64,000 nt of DNA from Microbacterium sp. GTDB lineage: Bacteria > Actinomycetota > Actinomycetes > Actinomycetales > Microbacteriaceae. The stretch lies in the NCBI RefSeq assembly GCF_017305435.1, contig NZ_JAFKIP010000004.1:310001-374000 (forward strand), written 5' to 3'. The position numbers were made by a program, and so were the translations under genes. The notes under the pieces were generated by a model. It saw only the letters and a list, made by a program, of their open reading frames with translations. It made no database searches and was not told where the DNA came from. Below, piece by piece: positions 35,167 to 44,467 of this stretch (the first letter of the stretch is position 1; each line of letters starts with the position of its first letter).

Positions 35167-36072
35167 ATGAGTGAGGATCGGACGACGCCGCCACACGACG
35201 GGGACGAACGGTTCGACGCCTTCTGGGCGGACGTCGATCTCGTCGATGCGGATGCCGCACGCCGAGCGCTCGCCTCTCTGCTGGCCGAGCGCGGTCTGGA
35301 TGACGCCCGTGCCGCCTACGAGCGCGGTTCGCTGCACGATTCGCTCGGTGAGGAGGCCGAGGCCGTGCCGCTGTACCGTGCGGCTCTGGCCGAAGGCCTC
35401 GACCCGAGCCTGCAGACGCAGGCGACGATCCAGCTCGCGAGTACGCTGCGCAATCTGGGCGACGCGTCCGGCGCGATCGCGCTGCTGCAGGCGATCCCGG
35501 CGGACGATCCTCTGACTGATGCGGCGCGCGCCTTCCTCGCGCTCGCGCTGTTCGATGACGGCAAGCCCGCCCCCGCTCTCCGGACCGCGTTGCAGACACT
35601 CGCGCCCCGCCTTCCGCGCTATCAGCGTGCGGTCGGCGCCTATGCGGGGGAACTGCAGAACCCCGACCGGATCCGTGCCATCGCCGTCGGCCTGCTCGTG
35701 CAGGACGGCTGGGTGCTCGCGGAGGAGTATGCCGGGTCCGCTCAGAGCGGGTCGTTCCTGCGGGCTCCAGGCGGCGGCGTCGAGTTCGGCGAGCGCGCGG
35801 ACGACGCCGTCCGGCGCGAGTTCGCGGAGGAGCTCGGCGTGACGCTCGACGAGGCGCGACTGCTCGGCGTCACGGAGAACATCTTCGATGCGCACGGCAA
35901 GCGCGGTCACGAGATCGTCTCCGTCTACGGCATCCGCTGCGCCGAGCTCGAAGCGCTGCCGAGGGGCGCGCGGCTCGATGTGCAGGATGCCGACACGAGC
36001 GTCGGCTGGTATCGGATCGACGCACTGCCCGCACCGTTCTACCCGGTGGGATGCCTCCAACTGGCCGTCTGA
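35167..36072 (+). CDS. TPR-like / Nudix hydrolase fusion protein
   Basis: 301 residues in two parts. Residues 1-165 form a helical tetratricopeptide-like domain (RGSLHDSLGEEAEAVPLYRAAL, LASTLRNLGDASGAIALLQAI). Residues about 170-301 are a Nudix hydrolase with a complete box: G-x5-E-x7-REFAEELGV, in GGGVEFGERADDAVRREF. Nudix enzymes cleave nucleoside diphosphates linked to another moiety; the substrate is unknown. Both domains are in one uninterrupted frame. GTG 35158 opens the frame, but ATG 35167 has GGGGGAG eight bases upstream. It follows rarA in the same transcript. Confidence 0.8.
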   Translation: MSEDRTTPPHDGDERFDAFWADVDLVDADAARRALASLLAERGLDDARAAYERGSLHDSLGEEAEAVPLYRAALAEGLDPSLQTQATIQLASTLRNLGDASGAIALLQAIPADDPLTDAARAFLALALFDDGKPAPALRTALQTLAPRLPRYQRAVGAYAGELQNPDRIRAIAVGLLVQDGWVLAEEYAGSAQSGSFLRAPGGGVEFGERADDAVRREFAEELGVTLDEARLLGVTENIFDAHGKRGHEIVSVYGIRCAELEALPRGARLDVQDADTSVGWYRIDALPAPFYPVGCLQLAV

Positions 36073-36078
36073 TAAGCT
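36073..36078 (+). promoter_or_regulatory. -10 box of rpsD with a long leader
   Basis: TAAGCT immediately after the Nudix gene stop. The predicted start near 36085 leaves a leader of about 145 nt before rpsD, with a small CCGG-CTCGAAA-CCGG hairpin near its 5' end. Confidence 0.4.
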
Positions 36079-36229
36079 TGACCGGCTCGAAACCGGAGTT
36101 TTCGGGCATCCCCCTCTTCTGACGAAGACCCCTCGGCATGCCCCGGCGTGCAGTCCGAGCGGGGCGAGGAGCGGGAGATACGTCCGCGAGCCGTGACAGA
36201 CACGGCCGCGTCACCAGAAGGAGAGCTTC

Positions 36230-36859
36230 GTGGCAACGAAGTCCCAGGACCGCCGCAAGGTGCGCCTCTCGCGCGCTCTCGGCGTCGCCCTCACCCCCAA
36301 GGCCGCCCGCTACCTCGAGAAGCGTCCCTACGCTCCCGGTGAGCACGGCCGCACCAAGCGCAAGCAGGACAGCGACTTCGCCGTCCGCCTGCGCGAGAAG
36401 CAGCGTCTGCGCGAGCAGTACGGCATCCGCGAGAAGCAGATGCGCAACACGTTCAACGAGGCCCGTCGCAAGGACGGCCTGACCGGTGAGAACCTGGTCG
36501 AGCTCCTCGAGATGCGTCTCGACGCCCTCGTGCTGCGCGCCGGCTTCGCCCGTACCACGGCGCAGGCCCGCCAGCTCGTCGTGCACCGTCACATCCTCGT
36601 CGACGGTCAGCTCGTGGACCGCCCGTCCTTCCGCGTGAAGCCGGGTCAGCTCATCCACGTCAAGCCCAAGAGCGAGGCGCTCGAGCCGTTCCAGGTCGCT
36701 GCGGCCGGCGGTCACGCCGAGGTGCTGCCGAACGTTCCGGCGTACCTCGAGGTCGAGCTCGACAAGCTCCAGGCGAAGCTCGCGCGTCGTCCCAAGCGCG
36801 CCGAGGTGCCCGTCACGTGTGACGTGCAGCTCGTCGTCGAGTACTACGCGGCGCGCTAA
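36230..36859 (+). CDS. rpsD: 30S ribosomal protein S4 (zinc-free form)
   Basis: A 209-residue primary 16S rRNA-binding protein. The N-terminus (VRLSRALGVALTPKAARYLE) has no cysteine pair, so this is the zinc-independent C-minus type. The S4 RNA-binding domain follows with VELLEMRLDALVLRAGFA and VHRHILVDGQLVDRPSFRV, and the C-terminal VELDKLQA/VVEYYAAR end is normal. GTG start with AGAAGGAGAG just upstream. It stands alone, away from the alpha operon, as is usual when rpsD precedes alaS in these genomes. A terminator follows. Confidence 0.97.
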   Translation: MATKSQDRRKVRLSRALGVALTPKAARYLEKRPYAPGEHGRTKRKQDSDFAVRLREKQRLREQYGIREKQMRNTFNEARRKDGLTGENLVELLEMRLDALVLRAGFARTTAQARQLVVHRHILVDGQLVDRPSFRVKPGQLIHVKPKSEALEPFQVAAAGGHAEVLPNVPAYLEVELDKLQAKLARRPKRAEVPVTCDVQLVVEYYAAR

Positions 36860-36879
36860 ATCCAGGTCTGCATGCGATC

Positions 36880-36910
36880 GAAGGGCGTCGGGGTCTCCCC
36901 GGCGCCCTTC
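36880..36910 (+). terminator. Terminator of rpsD
   Basis: A 14-bp stem with one G-U pair (36880-36893 with 36897-36910) and a 3-nt loop, 21 bp after the stop. It is very like the amtB terminator in the base composition of its stem. No T-tract. Confidence 0.75.
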
Positions 36911-36935
36911 GGCGTTTGCACCTAACATGGACAGC

Positions 36936-37154
36936 ATGAAGAGCGTGCTGTGGTTCGTCCTGGGTCTTGCGGGAGGCTTCGTCGCCGCCCACATCATCGA
37001 CAAGGATCCGCGCGGACACGACGCCCTCGCCGAGGTCGACGCACGGATCACCGAGTTCACCGACCGCATCGGCGAGGCGTACCGTGCGCAGGAGGCGAAG
37101 ATCGACGGCATCGCCGCGTCGGTCAAAGACGCCGCCGCCCAGATCGCCGACTGA
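36936..37154 (+). CDS. Small single-span membrane protein
   Basis: 72 residues: a membrane span at the N-terminus (residues 3-20, SVLWFVLGLAGGFVAAHI) followed by an amphipathic helical region (ALAEVDARITEFTDRIGEAY). TAACAT (36923-36928) ends seven bases before ATG 36936, supporting a leaderless start there; an in-frame ATG at 36927 overlaps the -10 and is less likely. Found between rpsD and alaS; unknown function. Its helix could dimerise. Confidence 0.7.
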   Translation: MKSVLWFVLGLAGGFVAAHIIDKDPRGHDALAEVDARITEFTDRIGEAYRAQEAKIDGIAASVKDAAAQIAD

Positions 37155-37226
37155 CCCGACCCGTCGCTCCGCCGCGCGCCCTCCGGCGCGGGCGTACACG
37201 CACCTGCTTTCGCCCGAGGAACCCAC

Positions 37227-39890
37227 ATGAAGACCGCCGAGATCGCCCAGCGCTACCTGGACTACTTCGAGAAGAACGGGCACACGATCGTGCCCTCGGC
37301 ATCCCTCGTCTCGCCCGACCCGGCGCTTCTGTTCGTGATCGCGGGCATGGTGCCGTTCATCCCGTATCTGTCCGGCGACGTGCCTGCGCCGTATCCGCGC
37401 GCGGCCGACAACCAGAAGTGCATCCGCACGAACGACATCGAAGAGGTCGGCAAGACCCCCCGGCACGGCACCTTCTTCCAGATGCTCGGCAACTGGTCGT
37501 TCGGCGACTACTTCAAAGAGGGCGCGATCCGGTACGCGTGGGAGCTGCTGACCTCCTCCGAAGCGGACGGCGGGCTCGGCTTCGACCCGAAGGACCTGTG
37601 GGTCACCGTCTACGAAGAGGACGACGAGGCGCACGACCTGTGGCGCGAGATCGCGGGCCTGCCGGAAGAGCGCATCCAGCGCCTCGGCAAGGACACGAAC
37701 TACTGGTCGACGGGGCTTCCGGGCCCGGCGGGACCCTGCTCCGAGATCTTCTTCGACCGCGGCCCGGCGTACGGCATCGACGGGGGACCGGCGACCGATG
37801 ACGACCGCTACGTCGAGATCTGGAACCTCGTGTTCATGCAGTACGAGATCACCGACGTGAAGAGCAAGTACGACTTCACGATCGTCGGCGAGCTGCCCGC
37901 CAAGAACGTCGACACCGGCATGGGTCTCGAGCGCATCGCGTTCCTCAAGCAGGGCGTCGACAACATGTACGAGACCGATCAGGTGCGTCCCGTGCTCGAC
38001 AAGGCGGTGGCGCTCTCCGGCAAGACCTACGGCGAGAACCACGAGGATGACGTGCGCTTCCGCGTCGTCGCTGATCACGTGCGCTCCTCGCTCATGCTGA
38101 TGAGCGACGGCGTCACGCCGTCGAACGAGGGGCGCGGGTACATCCTCCGCCGCCTCATGCGCCGCGTCATCCGCGCGATGCGCCTGCTCGGCGTCGACGC
38201 CCCGACGTTCGCCGAGCTGTTCGCGACATCGCGGGATGCCATGAAGGACGCGTATCCCGAGGTCGCGACGGACTACGCGCGAATCTCGCAGTACGCCCTC
38301 GCCGAGGAGGCGACCTTCCTGCGCACGCTCGCGGCGGGCTCGGAGAACCTCGACGCGTCGATCGCGGCGGCGAAGGCCTCCGGAGCGACCGGCATCGGCG
38401 GCGCGGAGGCGTTCCTCCTGCACGACACCTACGGGTTCCCGATCGACCTGACCCTCGAGATCGCCGAAGAGGCGGGTCTCACGGTCGACCGGGGCGCGTT
38501 CGACACCCTCATGTCCGAGCAGCGCGCCCGCGCCAAGGCCGATGCCCGTTCGCGCAAGCGCCAGCTTGCCGACACGAGCGTCTACCGCGACCTCCGCGCG
38601 AAGGGCGAGACGGTCTTCACCGGCTACACCGACCTCGAGACGGAGTCGACGGTCCTCGGCATCCTCGCCGAGGGACACCCCGTCGCGAGCGCCGGTGCCG
38701 GCCGGATCGTCGAGGTCATCCTCGCCGAGACCGCGCTGTACGCCGAGAGCGGCGGCCAGGTGGCCGACAAGGGCGTCATCGTCGGACCGGGCTACGAGCT
38801 CGAAGTGCTCGACGTGCAGCGTCCCGTGCCCGGCCTCGTCAGCCACACGGTCGAGGTGACGACCGGAGAGGTCGCCGTCGACCAGCCCGCGACGACGGTG
38901 GTGGATGCCGCGAACCGCCGCGCCGCGCAGCAGGCACACTCGGCGACGCACCTCGTGCACGCGGCTCTGCGCGACACGCTCGGCAAGACGGCGACGCAGG
39001 CCGGCTCGCTCAATCGCGCGGGGTACCTGCGCTTCGACTTCACGTGGGGCCAGGCGCTGTCCGACGCGACGAAGACGGAGATCGAGGAGATCGCCAACAA
39101 CGCCGTCCGCGACAACCTGGACGTGACCACGCGAGTCCTCTCGCTCGATGAGGCGAAGGCGGCCGGGGCCATGGCGCTGTTCGGCGAGAAGTACGGCGAG
39201 ACCGTGCGGATGGTCGACATCGGCGGCCCGTGGTCGCGCGAGCTCTGCGGTGGCACGCATGTCGCCTCGAGCGCCGAGGTCGGGCTCGTGAGCCTCGTCG
39301 GCGAGTCGTCCGTCGGCGCCTCGAACCGCCGCGTCGAGGCCCTCGTCGGGCTCGACGCGTTCCGCGAGCTCGCCGCCGAGCGCGCGATCGTGTCACAGCT
39401 CACCTCGTCGCTCAAGACGCCCAAGGACCAGCTCGCCACGAAGATCGCCGAGCTCTCCGCGAGCCTCAAGTCCGCCGAGAAGCGCATCGCCCAGTTCGAG
39501 GCGAAGGCGCTCGAGGGGCGCATCCCCGCCCTCGCGGGCGCGGCCACGGCGGTCGGATCGTTCCGCCTTGTCGCCGAGTCGCTCGGCGTCGCGGCGTCCG
39601 CCGACGACGTACGCTCGCTCGCCCTCCAGGTGCGCGAGCGGGTCGGCGCGGGTGCGGTCGTCGCGCTCGGCGCGGAGGTCGCGGGGCGCCCGGTCGTCAT
39701 CGTCGCCACGGACGACGCCGCCCGTGTCGCCGGTGCGAAGGCCGGTCAGCTCGCCAAGGCCGCCGCATCTGCGCTCGGCGGCGGCGGCGGCGGACGCGAC
39801 GACGTCGCACAGGGCGGCGGAACGGATGCCGCGGCGCTGCCCAGCGCACTGCGCGCCGTGCGGCAGGCGCTGGAGGCGGCGACCGCGTGA
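37227..39890 (+). CDS. alaS: Alanine--tRNA ligase
   Basis: 887 residues, full length. The class II aminoacylation domain starts EIAQRYLDYFEKNGHTIVPS and contains the HGTFFQMLGNWSFGDYFKE motif and the MGLERIAFLKQG segment. The editing domain carries the zinc-binding HSATHLVHAALR and CGGTHVAS motifs, so deacylation of mischarged Ser/Gly-tRNA should work. The C-terminal oligomerisation/C-Ala region ends in a glycine-rich GGGGGRDDVAQGGG stretch. ATG start with GAGGA upstream. The last four bases overlap ruvX. Confidence 0.97.
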   Translation: MKTAEIAQRYLDYFEKNGHTIVPSASLVSPDPALLFVIAGMVPFIPYLSGDVPAPYPRAADNQKCIRTNDIEEVGKTPRHGTFFQMLGNWSFGDYFKEGAIRYAWELLTSSEADGGLGFDPKDLWVTVYEEDDEAHDLWREIAGLPEERIQRLGKDTNYWSTGLPGPAGPCSEIFFDRGPAYGIDGGPATDDDRYVEIWNLVFMQYEITDVKSKYDFTIVGELPAKNVDTGMGLERIAFLKQGVDNMYETDQVRPVLDKAVALSGKTYGENHEDDVRFRVVADHVRSSLMLMSDGVTPSNEGRGYILRRLMRRVIRAMRLLGVDAPTFAELFATSRDAMKDAYPEVATDYARISQYALAEEATFLRTLAAGSENLDASIAAAKASGATGIGGAEAFLLHDTYGFPIDLTLEIAEEAGLTVDRGAFDTLMSEQRARAKADARSRKRQLADTSVYRDLRAKGETVFTGYTDLETESTVLGILAEGHPVASAGAGRIVEVILAETALYAESGGQVADKGVIVGPGYELEVLDVQRPVPGLVSHTVEVTTGEVAVDQPATTVVDAANRRAAQQAHSATHLVHAALRDTLGKTATQAGSLNRAGYLRFDFTWGQALSDATKTEIEEIANNAVRDNLDVTTRVLSLDEAKAAGAMALFGEKYGETVRMVDIGGPWSRELCGGTHVASSAEVGLVSLVGESSVGASNRRVEALVGLDAFRELAAERAIVSQLTSSLKTPKDQLATKIAELSASLKSAEKRIAQFEAKALEGRIPALAGAATAVGSFRLVAESLGVAASADDVRSLALQVRERVGAGAVVALGAEVAGRPVVIVATDDAARVAGAKAGQLAKAAASALGGGGGGRDDVAQGGGTDAAALPSALRAVRQALEAATA

Positions 39891-40360
39891 GCGGCTTCCG
39901 CCGCGGAGTCCGGCTCGGCATCGATGTGGGAAAGGCCCGCGTCGGCGTCGCGCGCTGCGACCCCGACGGGCTGCTGGCGGTGCCCGTCGAGACCGTGCCG
40001 CGCAGCGAGGCATCCGTCGCGCGCATCGCCGCGCTCGCGTCGGAGTACGAGGCGTTCGAGCTCCTCGTCGGCCTGCCGGTGAGCCTGTCGGGCGGAGATA
40101 CGGCATCCACCGCGGATGCGCGCGACGTCGCCGCCGACCTCGCTGCCGCGACGGGCCTGCCGGTCCGCCTCGTCGACGAGCGGCTGAGCACGGTGTCGGC
40201 ACACGCCGCGCTGCGGGATGCCGGAAGATCCCAGAGATCTTCTCGTAGGATTATCGACCAGGTCGCCGCGGTGGTGCTGCTCCAGCAGGCCATCGACGTC
40301 GAGAAGGGCACCGGTACCCCGGCCGGCGCTCTGCTTTCCGGATCGCAGGAGAACCCCTGA
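39887..40360 (+). CDS. ruvX: Holliday junction resolvase-like RNase RuvX (YqgF)
   Basis: 157 residues, RNase H fold. Motifs: the first acidic strand VRLGIDVGKARVGVARCD, the central LLVGLPVSLSGG, and the C-terminal VRLVDERLSTVSAH and IDQVAAVVLLQQAID. YqgF proteins take part in 16S rRNA 3'-end maturation and may resolve junctions. The start is GTG 39887 overlapping the alaS stop (GTGA); the frame upstream is inside alaS. The ATG of mltG touches its stop. Conserved alaS-ruvX-mltG order. Confidence 0.92.
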   Translation: MSGFRRGVRLGIDVGKARVGVARCDPDGLLAVPVETVPRSEASVARIAALASEYEAFELLVGLPVSLSGGDTASTADARDVAADLAAATGLPVRLVDERLSTVSAHAALRDAGRSQRSSRRIIDQVAAVVLLQQAIDVEKGTGTPAGALLSGSQENP

Positions 40361-41883
40361 TGCCCGACACCCCGCCGAACGACGATCCGTTCGCGGACCT
40401 CTTCCAGAAGCTGCCGACGCCCGCGTCGACACCGGCTCCGAACCCGGCGCCCCGGTCCGTGACGCCCCCCGCCGCCGTGCCCGGCAGCCGTCGCGCGGCG
40501 CGCGAGGCGGCGGAAGCCGAGCGTACGCACGAGGATGCCGCGGCCCCCGCAGCCCCCGTCGCCTCGGCTCCGACGCCGCAGCGATCGGCGGAGACTGTGG
40601 AGACTCCGGAACCCGCGGCGCCGCGGGGTGCGGGCTCCCCGAGGGTGACCCGCGGTCTGCTCGACGATCCGGAACCCGCGGTCGATCCCGCTCCCGTCGC
40701 TGCGCCGCGTGCGACGCAGGGCGTCGAGGCGCTCTTCGCCGCCGACACCCACCACGACGACGATCGCGCCCGCATCGAGCGTCACCAGCGAGATCGGCGC
40801 AAGAGCCGCATCGCCGGGTGGGTCGTGTTCGCGGTGATCCTCGCGATCCTCGGTGGCATCGTCGGCGGCGGCTTCTACGTCTGGACGACGTACGAGGACA
40901 AGATCCGCGCCTTCATGGGTTGGGAGGAGCCGAAGGACTACGAGGACGGCATCGCGGAAGGCGATGTGAGCGTGACCATCGTGTCGGGCGACACCGGCTC
41001 GTCGATCTCGACGACGCTCTTCCAGTCCGGGGTCACGAAGACCGACAGCGCGTTCTACGACTACCTCATCAAGACCGCTCAGAACCCCACCTTCCAGCCG
41101 GGGGTGTACGCCCTTCAGCAGAAGATGTCCTCCGCGGCTGCGCTGAAGGCCCTCCAGGACCCCGCGAACCGCCGCGAGAACACGGCGCAGCTGCCCGAGG
41201 GGTTGACGCTCGAGTCGACTCTCGCGCGAGTCGCCGACGGGACCGGCACCCCGCTCGCCGATCTCCAGGCCGCCGTCGCGGACCCATCGGTGTACGGCGT
41301 CGCCGCGTCGTCGCTCGAAGGCTGGCTGTTCCCCGCCACGTACACCTTCGACCCGGGGACGACGCCGCAGCAGATGATCCAGACGATGGTTGACCGCACG
41401 GTGCAGTCGCTGGATGCCGCCGGGGTGCCGGTCGACCAGCGCGAGCGCATTCTCACGATCGCTTCGATCATCCAGCGCGAGGCGCGCTTCACCGCGGACT
41501 TCTACAAGGTGTCGCGTGTGATCGAGAACCGCCTCGACCCGGACAACGAGGAGACTCACGGCCTCCTGCAGATGGATTCCACGGCGCAGTACGGGTACAA
41601 CGAGATCAACAAGGGGACGGCGAGCTCGTCCGCCGAGGCGCTCGAGAACGACAATCCCTGGAACACCTACCTGCATCCGGGCCTCCCCATCGGGCCGATC
41701 GCGAACCCGGGCGACGTCGCGATCGACGCGGCCATGCACCCTGCCGACGGACCGTGGCTGTACTTCGTGACCGTGAACCTCGAGACGGGCGAGACCGTCT
41801 TCTCGACGACGTACGCCGAGCACGAGAAGGCCGTCGCGCAGTGGCAGGAGTGGTGCTCGGCCAATGACAGCGATGACTGCTGA
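40360..41883 (+). CDS. mltG: Endolytic transglycosylase MltG
   Basis: 507 residues. MltG cuts nascent peptidoglycan strands and is thought to set glycan chain length. A long Pro/Ala-rich cytoplasmic N-terminus (about 1-145), one membrane span (about 150-175) and the extracytoplasmic YceG/LysM-like catalytic domain. The catalytic glutamate is E374 in IASIIQREAR; other motifs are EGWLFPATYTFDP, LQMDSTAQYGYNE and PWNTYLHPGLPIGPIANPG. The cytoplasmic extension is far longer than in E. coli, as in other actinobacteria. Overlaps both neighbours. Confidence 0.93.
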   Translation: MPDTPPNDDPFADLFQKLPTPASTPAPNPAPRSVTPPAAVPGSRRAAREAAEAERTHEDAAAPAAPVASAPTPQRSAETVETPEPAAPRGAGSPRVTRGLLDDPEPAVDPAPVAAPRATQGVEALFAADTHHDDDRARIERHQRDRRKSRIAGWVVFAVILAILGGIVGGGFYVWTTYEDKIRAFMGWEEPKDYEDGIAEGDVSVTIVSGDTGSSISTTLFQSGVTKTDSAFYDYLIKTAQNPTFQPGVYALQQKMSSAAALKALQDPANRRENTAQLPEGLTLESTLARVADGTGTPLADLQAAVADPSVYGVAASSLEGWLFPATYTFDPGTTPQQMIQTMVDRTVQSLDAAGVPVDQRERILTIASIIQREARFTADFYKVSRVIENRLDPDNEETHGLLQMDSTAQYGYNEINKGTASSSAEALENDNPWNTYLHPGLPIGPIANPGDVAIDAAMHPADGPWLYFVTVNLETGETVFSTTYAEHEKAVAQWQEWCSANDSDDC

Positions 41884-42721
41884 GGTCGCGGACCGCCCGA
41901 GATTCGAGGTATGGGGCGATCCCATCGCGCACAGCCTCTCGCCGCGGATCCACTCGGCGGCGTACGAGCGGCTCGGCTGGGACTGGGCCTACGGGCGTCG
42001 ACAGGTCGCCGCGGCCGCGTTCGGCGGTGAGCTCGAGCGAACCGAGACATCCCTCCGCGGGCTCTCGATCACCTTTCCGCTCAAGACGGAGGCCCACCGT
42101 GCGGCGACGAGCCGCGACGGTACCGCCGAGCTCACCGGGGCGGTGAACACACTCGTCCTCGCAGAGGGGCGGCGCCTCGGCTTCAACACCGATGTCGGCG
42201 GCATCGTCGCCGACGTGCGATCGCTCGGGATCGAGACCGCCGAGATCGCCAGGATCGTGGGTGCGGGAGCGACCGCGACGTCCGCCCTCGTGGCCCTCGC
42301 GCACCTCGGCGCCCGCGCGGTCGATGTCGTCGCGCGGCGCCCGGACGCGGCGGCGCATCTCGTGGCGCTGGGGAAGCGGCTCGCGGTGGCGGTCGCGGTC
42401 GTCCCGCCCGAGACGGCGGCCGCGGCATCCGTGCCGCTGACGATCTCGACGCTGCCGGGGGGTGCCGTGCTGCCCGCGGAGGCGGCCGATCGGCTCGCGG
42501 CGGGGGGTGGTCTGCTGTACGACGTCGTGTACGGACATTGGCCCACGCCGCTCGCAGAGGCGTGGGGGCGCGCGGGGGCGCCGGCTGTCGACGGGCGCGG
42601 GATGCTGCTGCGGCAGGCCGTGCTGCAGATCCGTGCGTTCGCGACGGGCGAGGTCACCCAGCCTCTCCCCGACGAAGAGGACGTCGTGGCCGTCATGCGC
42701 TCCGCGCTCATGGGAGACTAG
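41864..42721 (+). CDS. aroE: Shikimate dehydrogenase (biosynthetic)
   Basis: 285 residues. NADP-dependent reduction of 3-dehydroshikimate. Substrate site [20 protein letters not shown], catalytic lysine in [28 protein letters not shown], and a Rossmann segment [15 protein letters not shown]. It overlaps the mltG end by 20 bp (an alternative ATG is at 41873). It is one of two dehydrogenases of this family in the window; its place at the head of aroECKB marks it as the biosynthetic one, in contrast to 47100-47996. Confidence 0.92.
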   Translation: MTAMTAEVADRPRFEVWGDPIAHSLSPRIHSAAYERLGWDWAYGRRQVAAAAFGGELERTETSLRGLSITFPLKTEAHRAATSRDGTAELTGAVNTLVLAEGRRLGFNTDVGGIVADVRSLGIETAEIARIVGAGATATSALVALAHLGARAVDVVARRPDAAAHLVALGKRLAVAVAVVPPETAAAASVPLTISTLPGGAVLPAEAADRLAAGGGLLYDVVYGHWPTPLAEAWGRAGAPAVDGRGMLLRQAVLQIRAFATGEVTQPLPDEEDVVAVMRSALMGD

Positions 42722-42725
42722 AGGG

Positions 42726-43937
42726 ATGCTCCGCGTGCTCACGGCCGGCGAATCGCACGGCCCCGAACTCGTCGCCTTCATGGAGGGTCTGCCGTCCGGC
42801 GTCCCGATCTCCCGAGCGGCCATCCAGGCCGACCTCGCGCGTCGCAAGCTCGGCTATGGTCGCGGCTCGCGGATGAAGTTCGAAGAGGATGACCTCACCA
42901 TCTCCGCAGGCGTCCGCCACGGCTTCTCCATCGGCAGCCCGATCGCCCTGCGCGTGGGCAACACCGAGTGGCCCAAGTGGACCGAGGTCATGAGCGCGGA
43001 GCCCGTCGAGCTCACCGACCGCTCGCGTGGTCGCGGGGCGGCGCTGACCCGTCCGCGGCCCGGTCACGCCGACCTCGTCGGCATGCAGAAGTACGGGTTC
43101 GACGAGGCTCGCCCGATCCTCGAGCGCGCGAGTGCGCGCGAGACAGCGGCGCGCGTCGCGCTCGGCGCCATCGCCCGGTCATTCCTCGCTGAGCTCGGCA
43201 TCCGTCTGGTGTCGCACACGCTCTCGATCGGGCCCGTCCAGGTCCCGGCCGGGCGCCCGGTGCCGACTCCCGACGACGTCGACGCGCTGGATGCCGATCC
43301 GCTGCGCTGCTTCGACGCCGAGACCTCCGCGGCCATGGTCGCCGAGGTGGATGCCGCGAAGCGCGACGGCGACACGCTGGGGGGCATCGTCGAGGTACTC
43401 GCGTACGGCCTGCCGCCGGGCCTCGGCTCTCACGTGCAGTGGGACCGACGCCTCGACGGACGGCTCGCGCAGGCGCTGATGTCGATCCAGGCGATCAAGG
43501 GTGTGGAGGTCGGTGACGGGTTCGAGACGACGCGTCGCCGCGGTTCGGTCGCGCACGACGAGCTGTTCGCGACGGACGAGGGCATCACGCGCTCCTCCGA
43601 CCGCGCCGGCGGCACCGAAGGCGGCATGTCCACGGGCACCGTGCTGCGCGTCCGCGCCGGCATGAAGCCGATCGCGACCGTGCCGCACGCGCTGCGCACG
43701 ATCGACGTCGCGAGCGGAGAGACCGCGACCGCGCACCACCAGCGCTCCGACGTCTGCGCCGTGCCGGCGGCCGGCGTCGTCGCCGAGGCGATGGTCGCGA
43801 TCGTCCTCGCCGGCGAAGTGCTGGAGAAGTTCGGCGGCGACGCGGTCGCGGAGACGCGCCGGAACCTCGAGTCGTACCTCGCCACGATCCCGTCCGCGCT
43901 CCGGAGCGCGGCGGACAGCGACGACGCGCTCGGATGA
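42726..43937 (+). CDS. aroC: Chorismate synthase
   Basis: 403 residues. Converts 5-enolpyruvylshikimate 3-phosphate to chorismate with reduced FMN. Signatures: [75 protein letters not shown] and the late [16 protein letters not shown]. The frame opens at 42462 inside aroE, but ATG 42726, four bases after the aroE stop with GAGGG ahead, gives the standard N-terminus. ATG of aroK overlaps its stop. Confidence 0.97.
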   Translation: MLRVLTAGESHGPELVAFMEGLPSGVPISRAAIQADLARRKLGYGRGSRMKFEEDDLTISAGVRHGFSIGSPIALRVGNTEWPKWTEVMSAEPVELTDRSRGRGAALTRPRPGHADLVGMQKYGFDEARPILERASARETAARVALGAIARSFLAELGIRLVSHTLSIGPVQVPAGRPVPTPDDVDALDADPLRCFDAETSAAMVAEVDAAKRDGDTLGGIVEVLAYGLPPGLGSHVQWDRRLDGRLAQALMSIQAIKGVEVGDGFETTRRRGSVAHDELFATDEGITRSSDRAGGTEGGMSTGTVLRVRAGMKPIATVPHALRTIDVASGETATAHHQRSDVCAVPAAGVVAEAMVAIVLAGEVLEKFGGDAVAETRRNLESYLATIPSALRSAADSDDALG

Positions 43938-44467
43938 CCGAGCGCGCGATCGTCCTCATCGGGCCGATGGGGGCGGGGAAGACGAGCGTGGGTCGACGCG
44001 TCGCGCGCGCCCTCCAACGTCCCTTCTCGGACACCGACAAGATCGTCGTCCGCGACCACGGACCGATCCCGGAGCTCTTCCTCGCCCACGGGGAAGGGCA
44101 TTTCCGCGCGCTCGAACGTGCCGCGGTGCGTGAGGCCCTGGCATCCGGCGGTGTCGTCGCGCTGGGCGGCGGCGCGGTGCTCGACGCCGACACGCGTGCG
44201 GACCTGCGGCGTCATCGCGTGGTCCTGCTGACGGTGCAGCCCCACATCGTCGGCTCGCGGATCGGCGGCACCGATCGCCCCCTGCTGGCCGGCGAAGACC
44301 CCGTGGCGCGGTGGATCCGCATCTACGAGGAGCGCCGCGCACTCTACGAAGAGGCTGCCGATCTCGCGCTGGACGCGTCCACCGGCCCGCTGGCGGACAT
44401 CGTGACGCGCATCGTGGAGTGGGTCGGCGACGACGCCCGCGACGACAACGAAGGAGAGCACTCGTGA
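43934..44467 (+). CDS. aroK: Shikimate kinase
   Basis: 177 residues, NMP-kinase fold. The P-loop is [11 protein letters not shown] (10-20). The shikimate-binding aspartate is in [14 protein letters not shown], and ALGGGAVLD supplies the GGG motif; the lid region is [12 protein letters not shown]. It overlaps aroC (ATGA) and aroB (GTGA), so the whole aroECKB run is translationally coupled. The first strand of the shikimate site reads DTDKIV where many relatives have DTD and a following EE motif. Confidence 0.94.
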   Translation: MTERAIVLIGPMGAGKTSVGRRVARALQRPFSDTDKIVVRDHGPIPELFLAHGEGHFRALERAAVREALASGGVVALGGGAVLDADTRADLRRHRVVLLTVQPHIVGSRIGGTDRPLLAGEDPVARWIRIYEERRALYEEAADLALDASTGPLADIVTRIVEWVGDDARDDNEGEHS

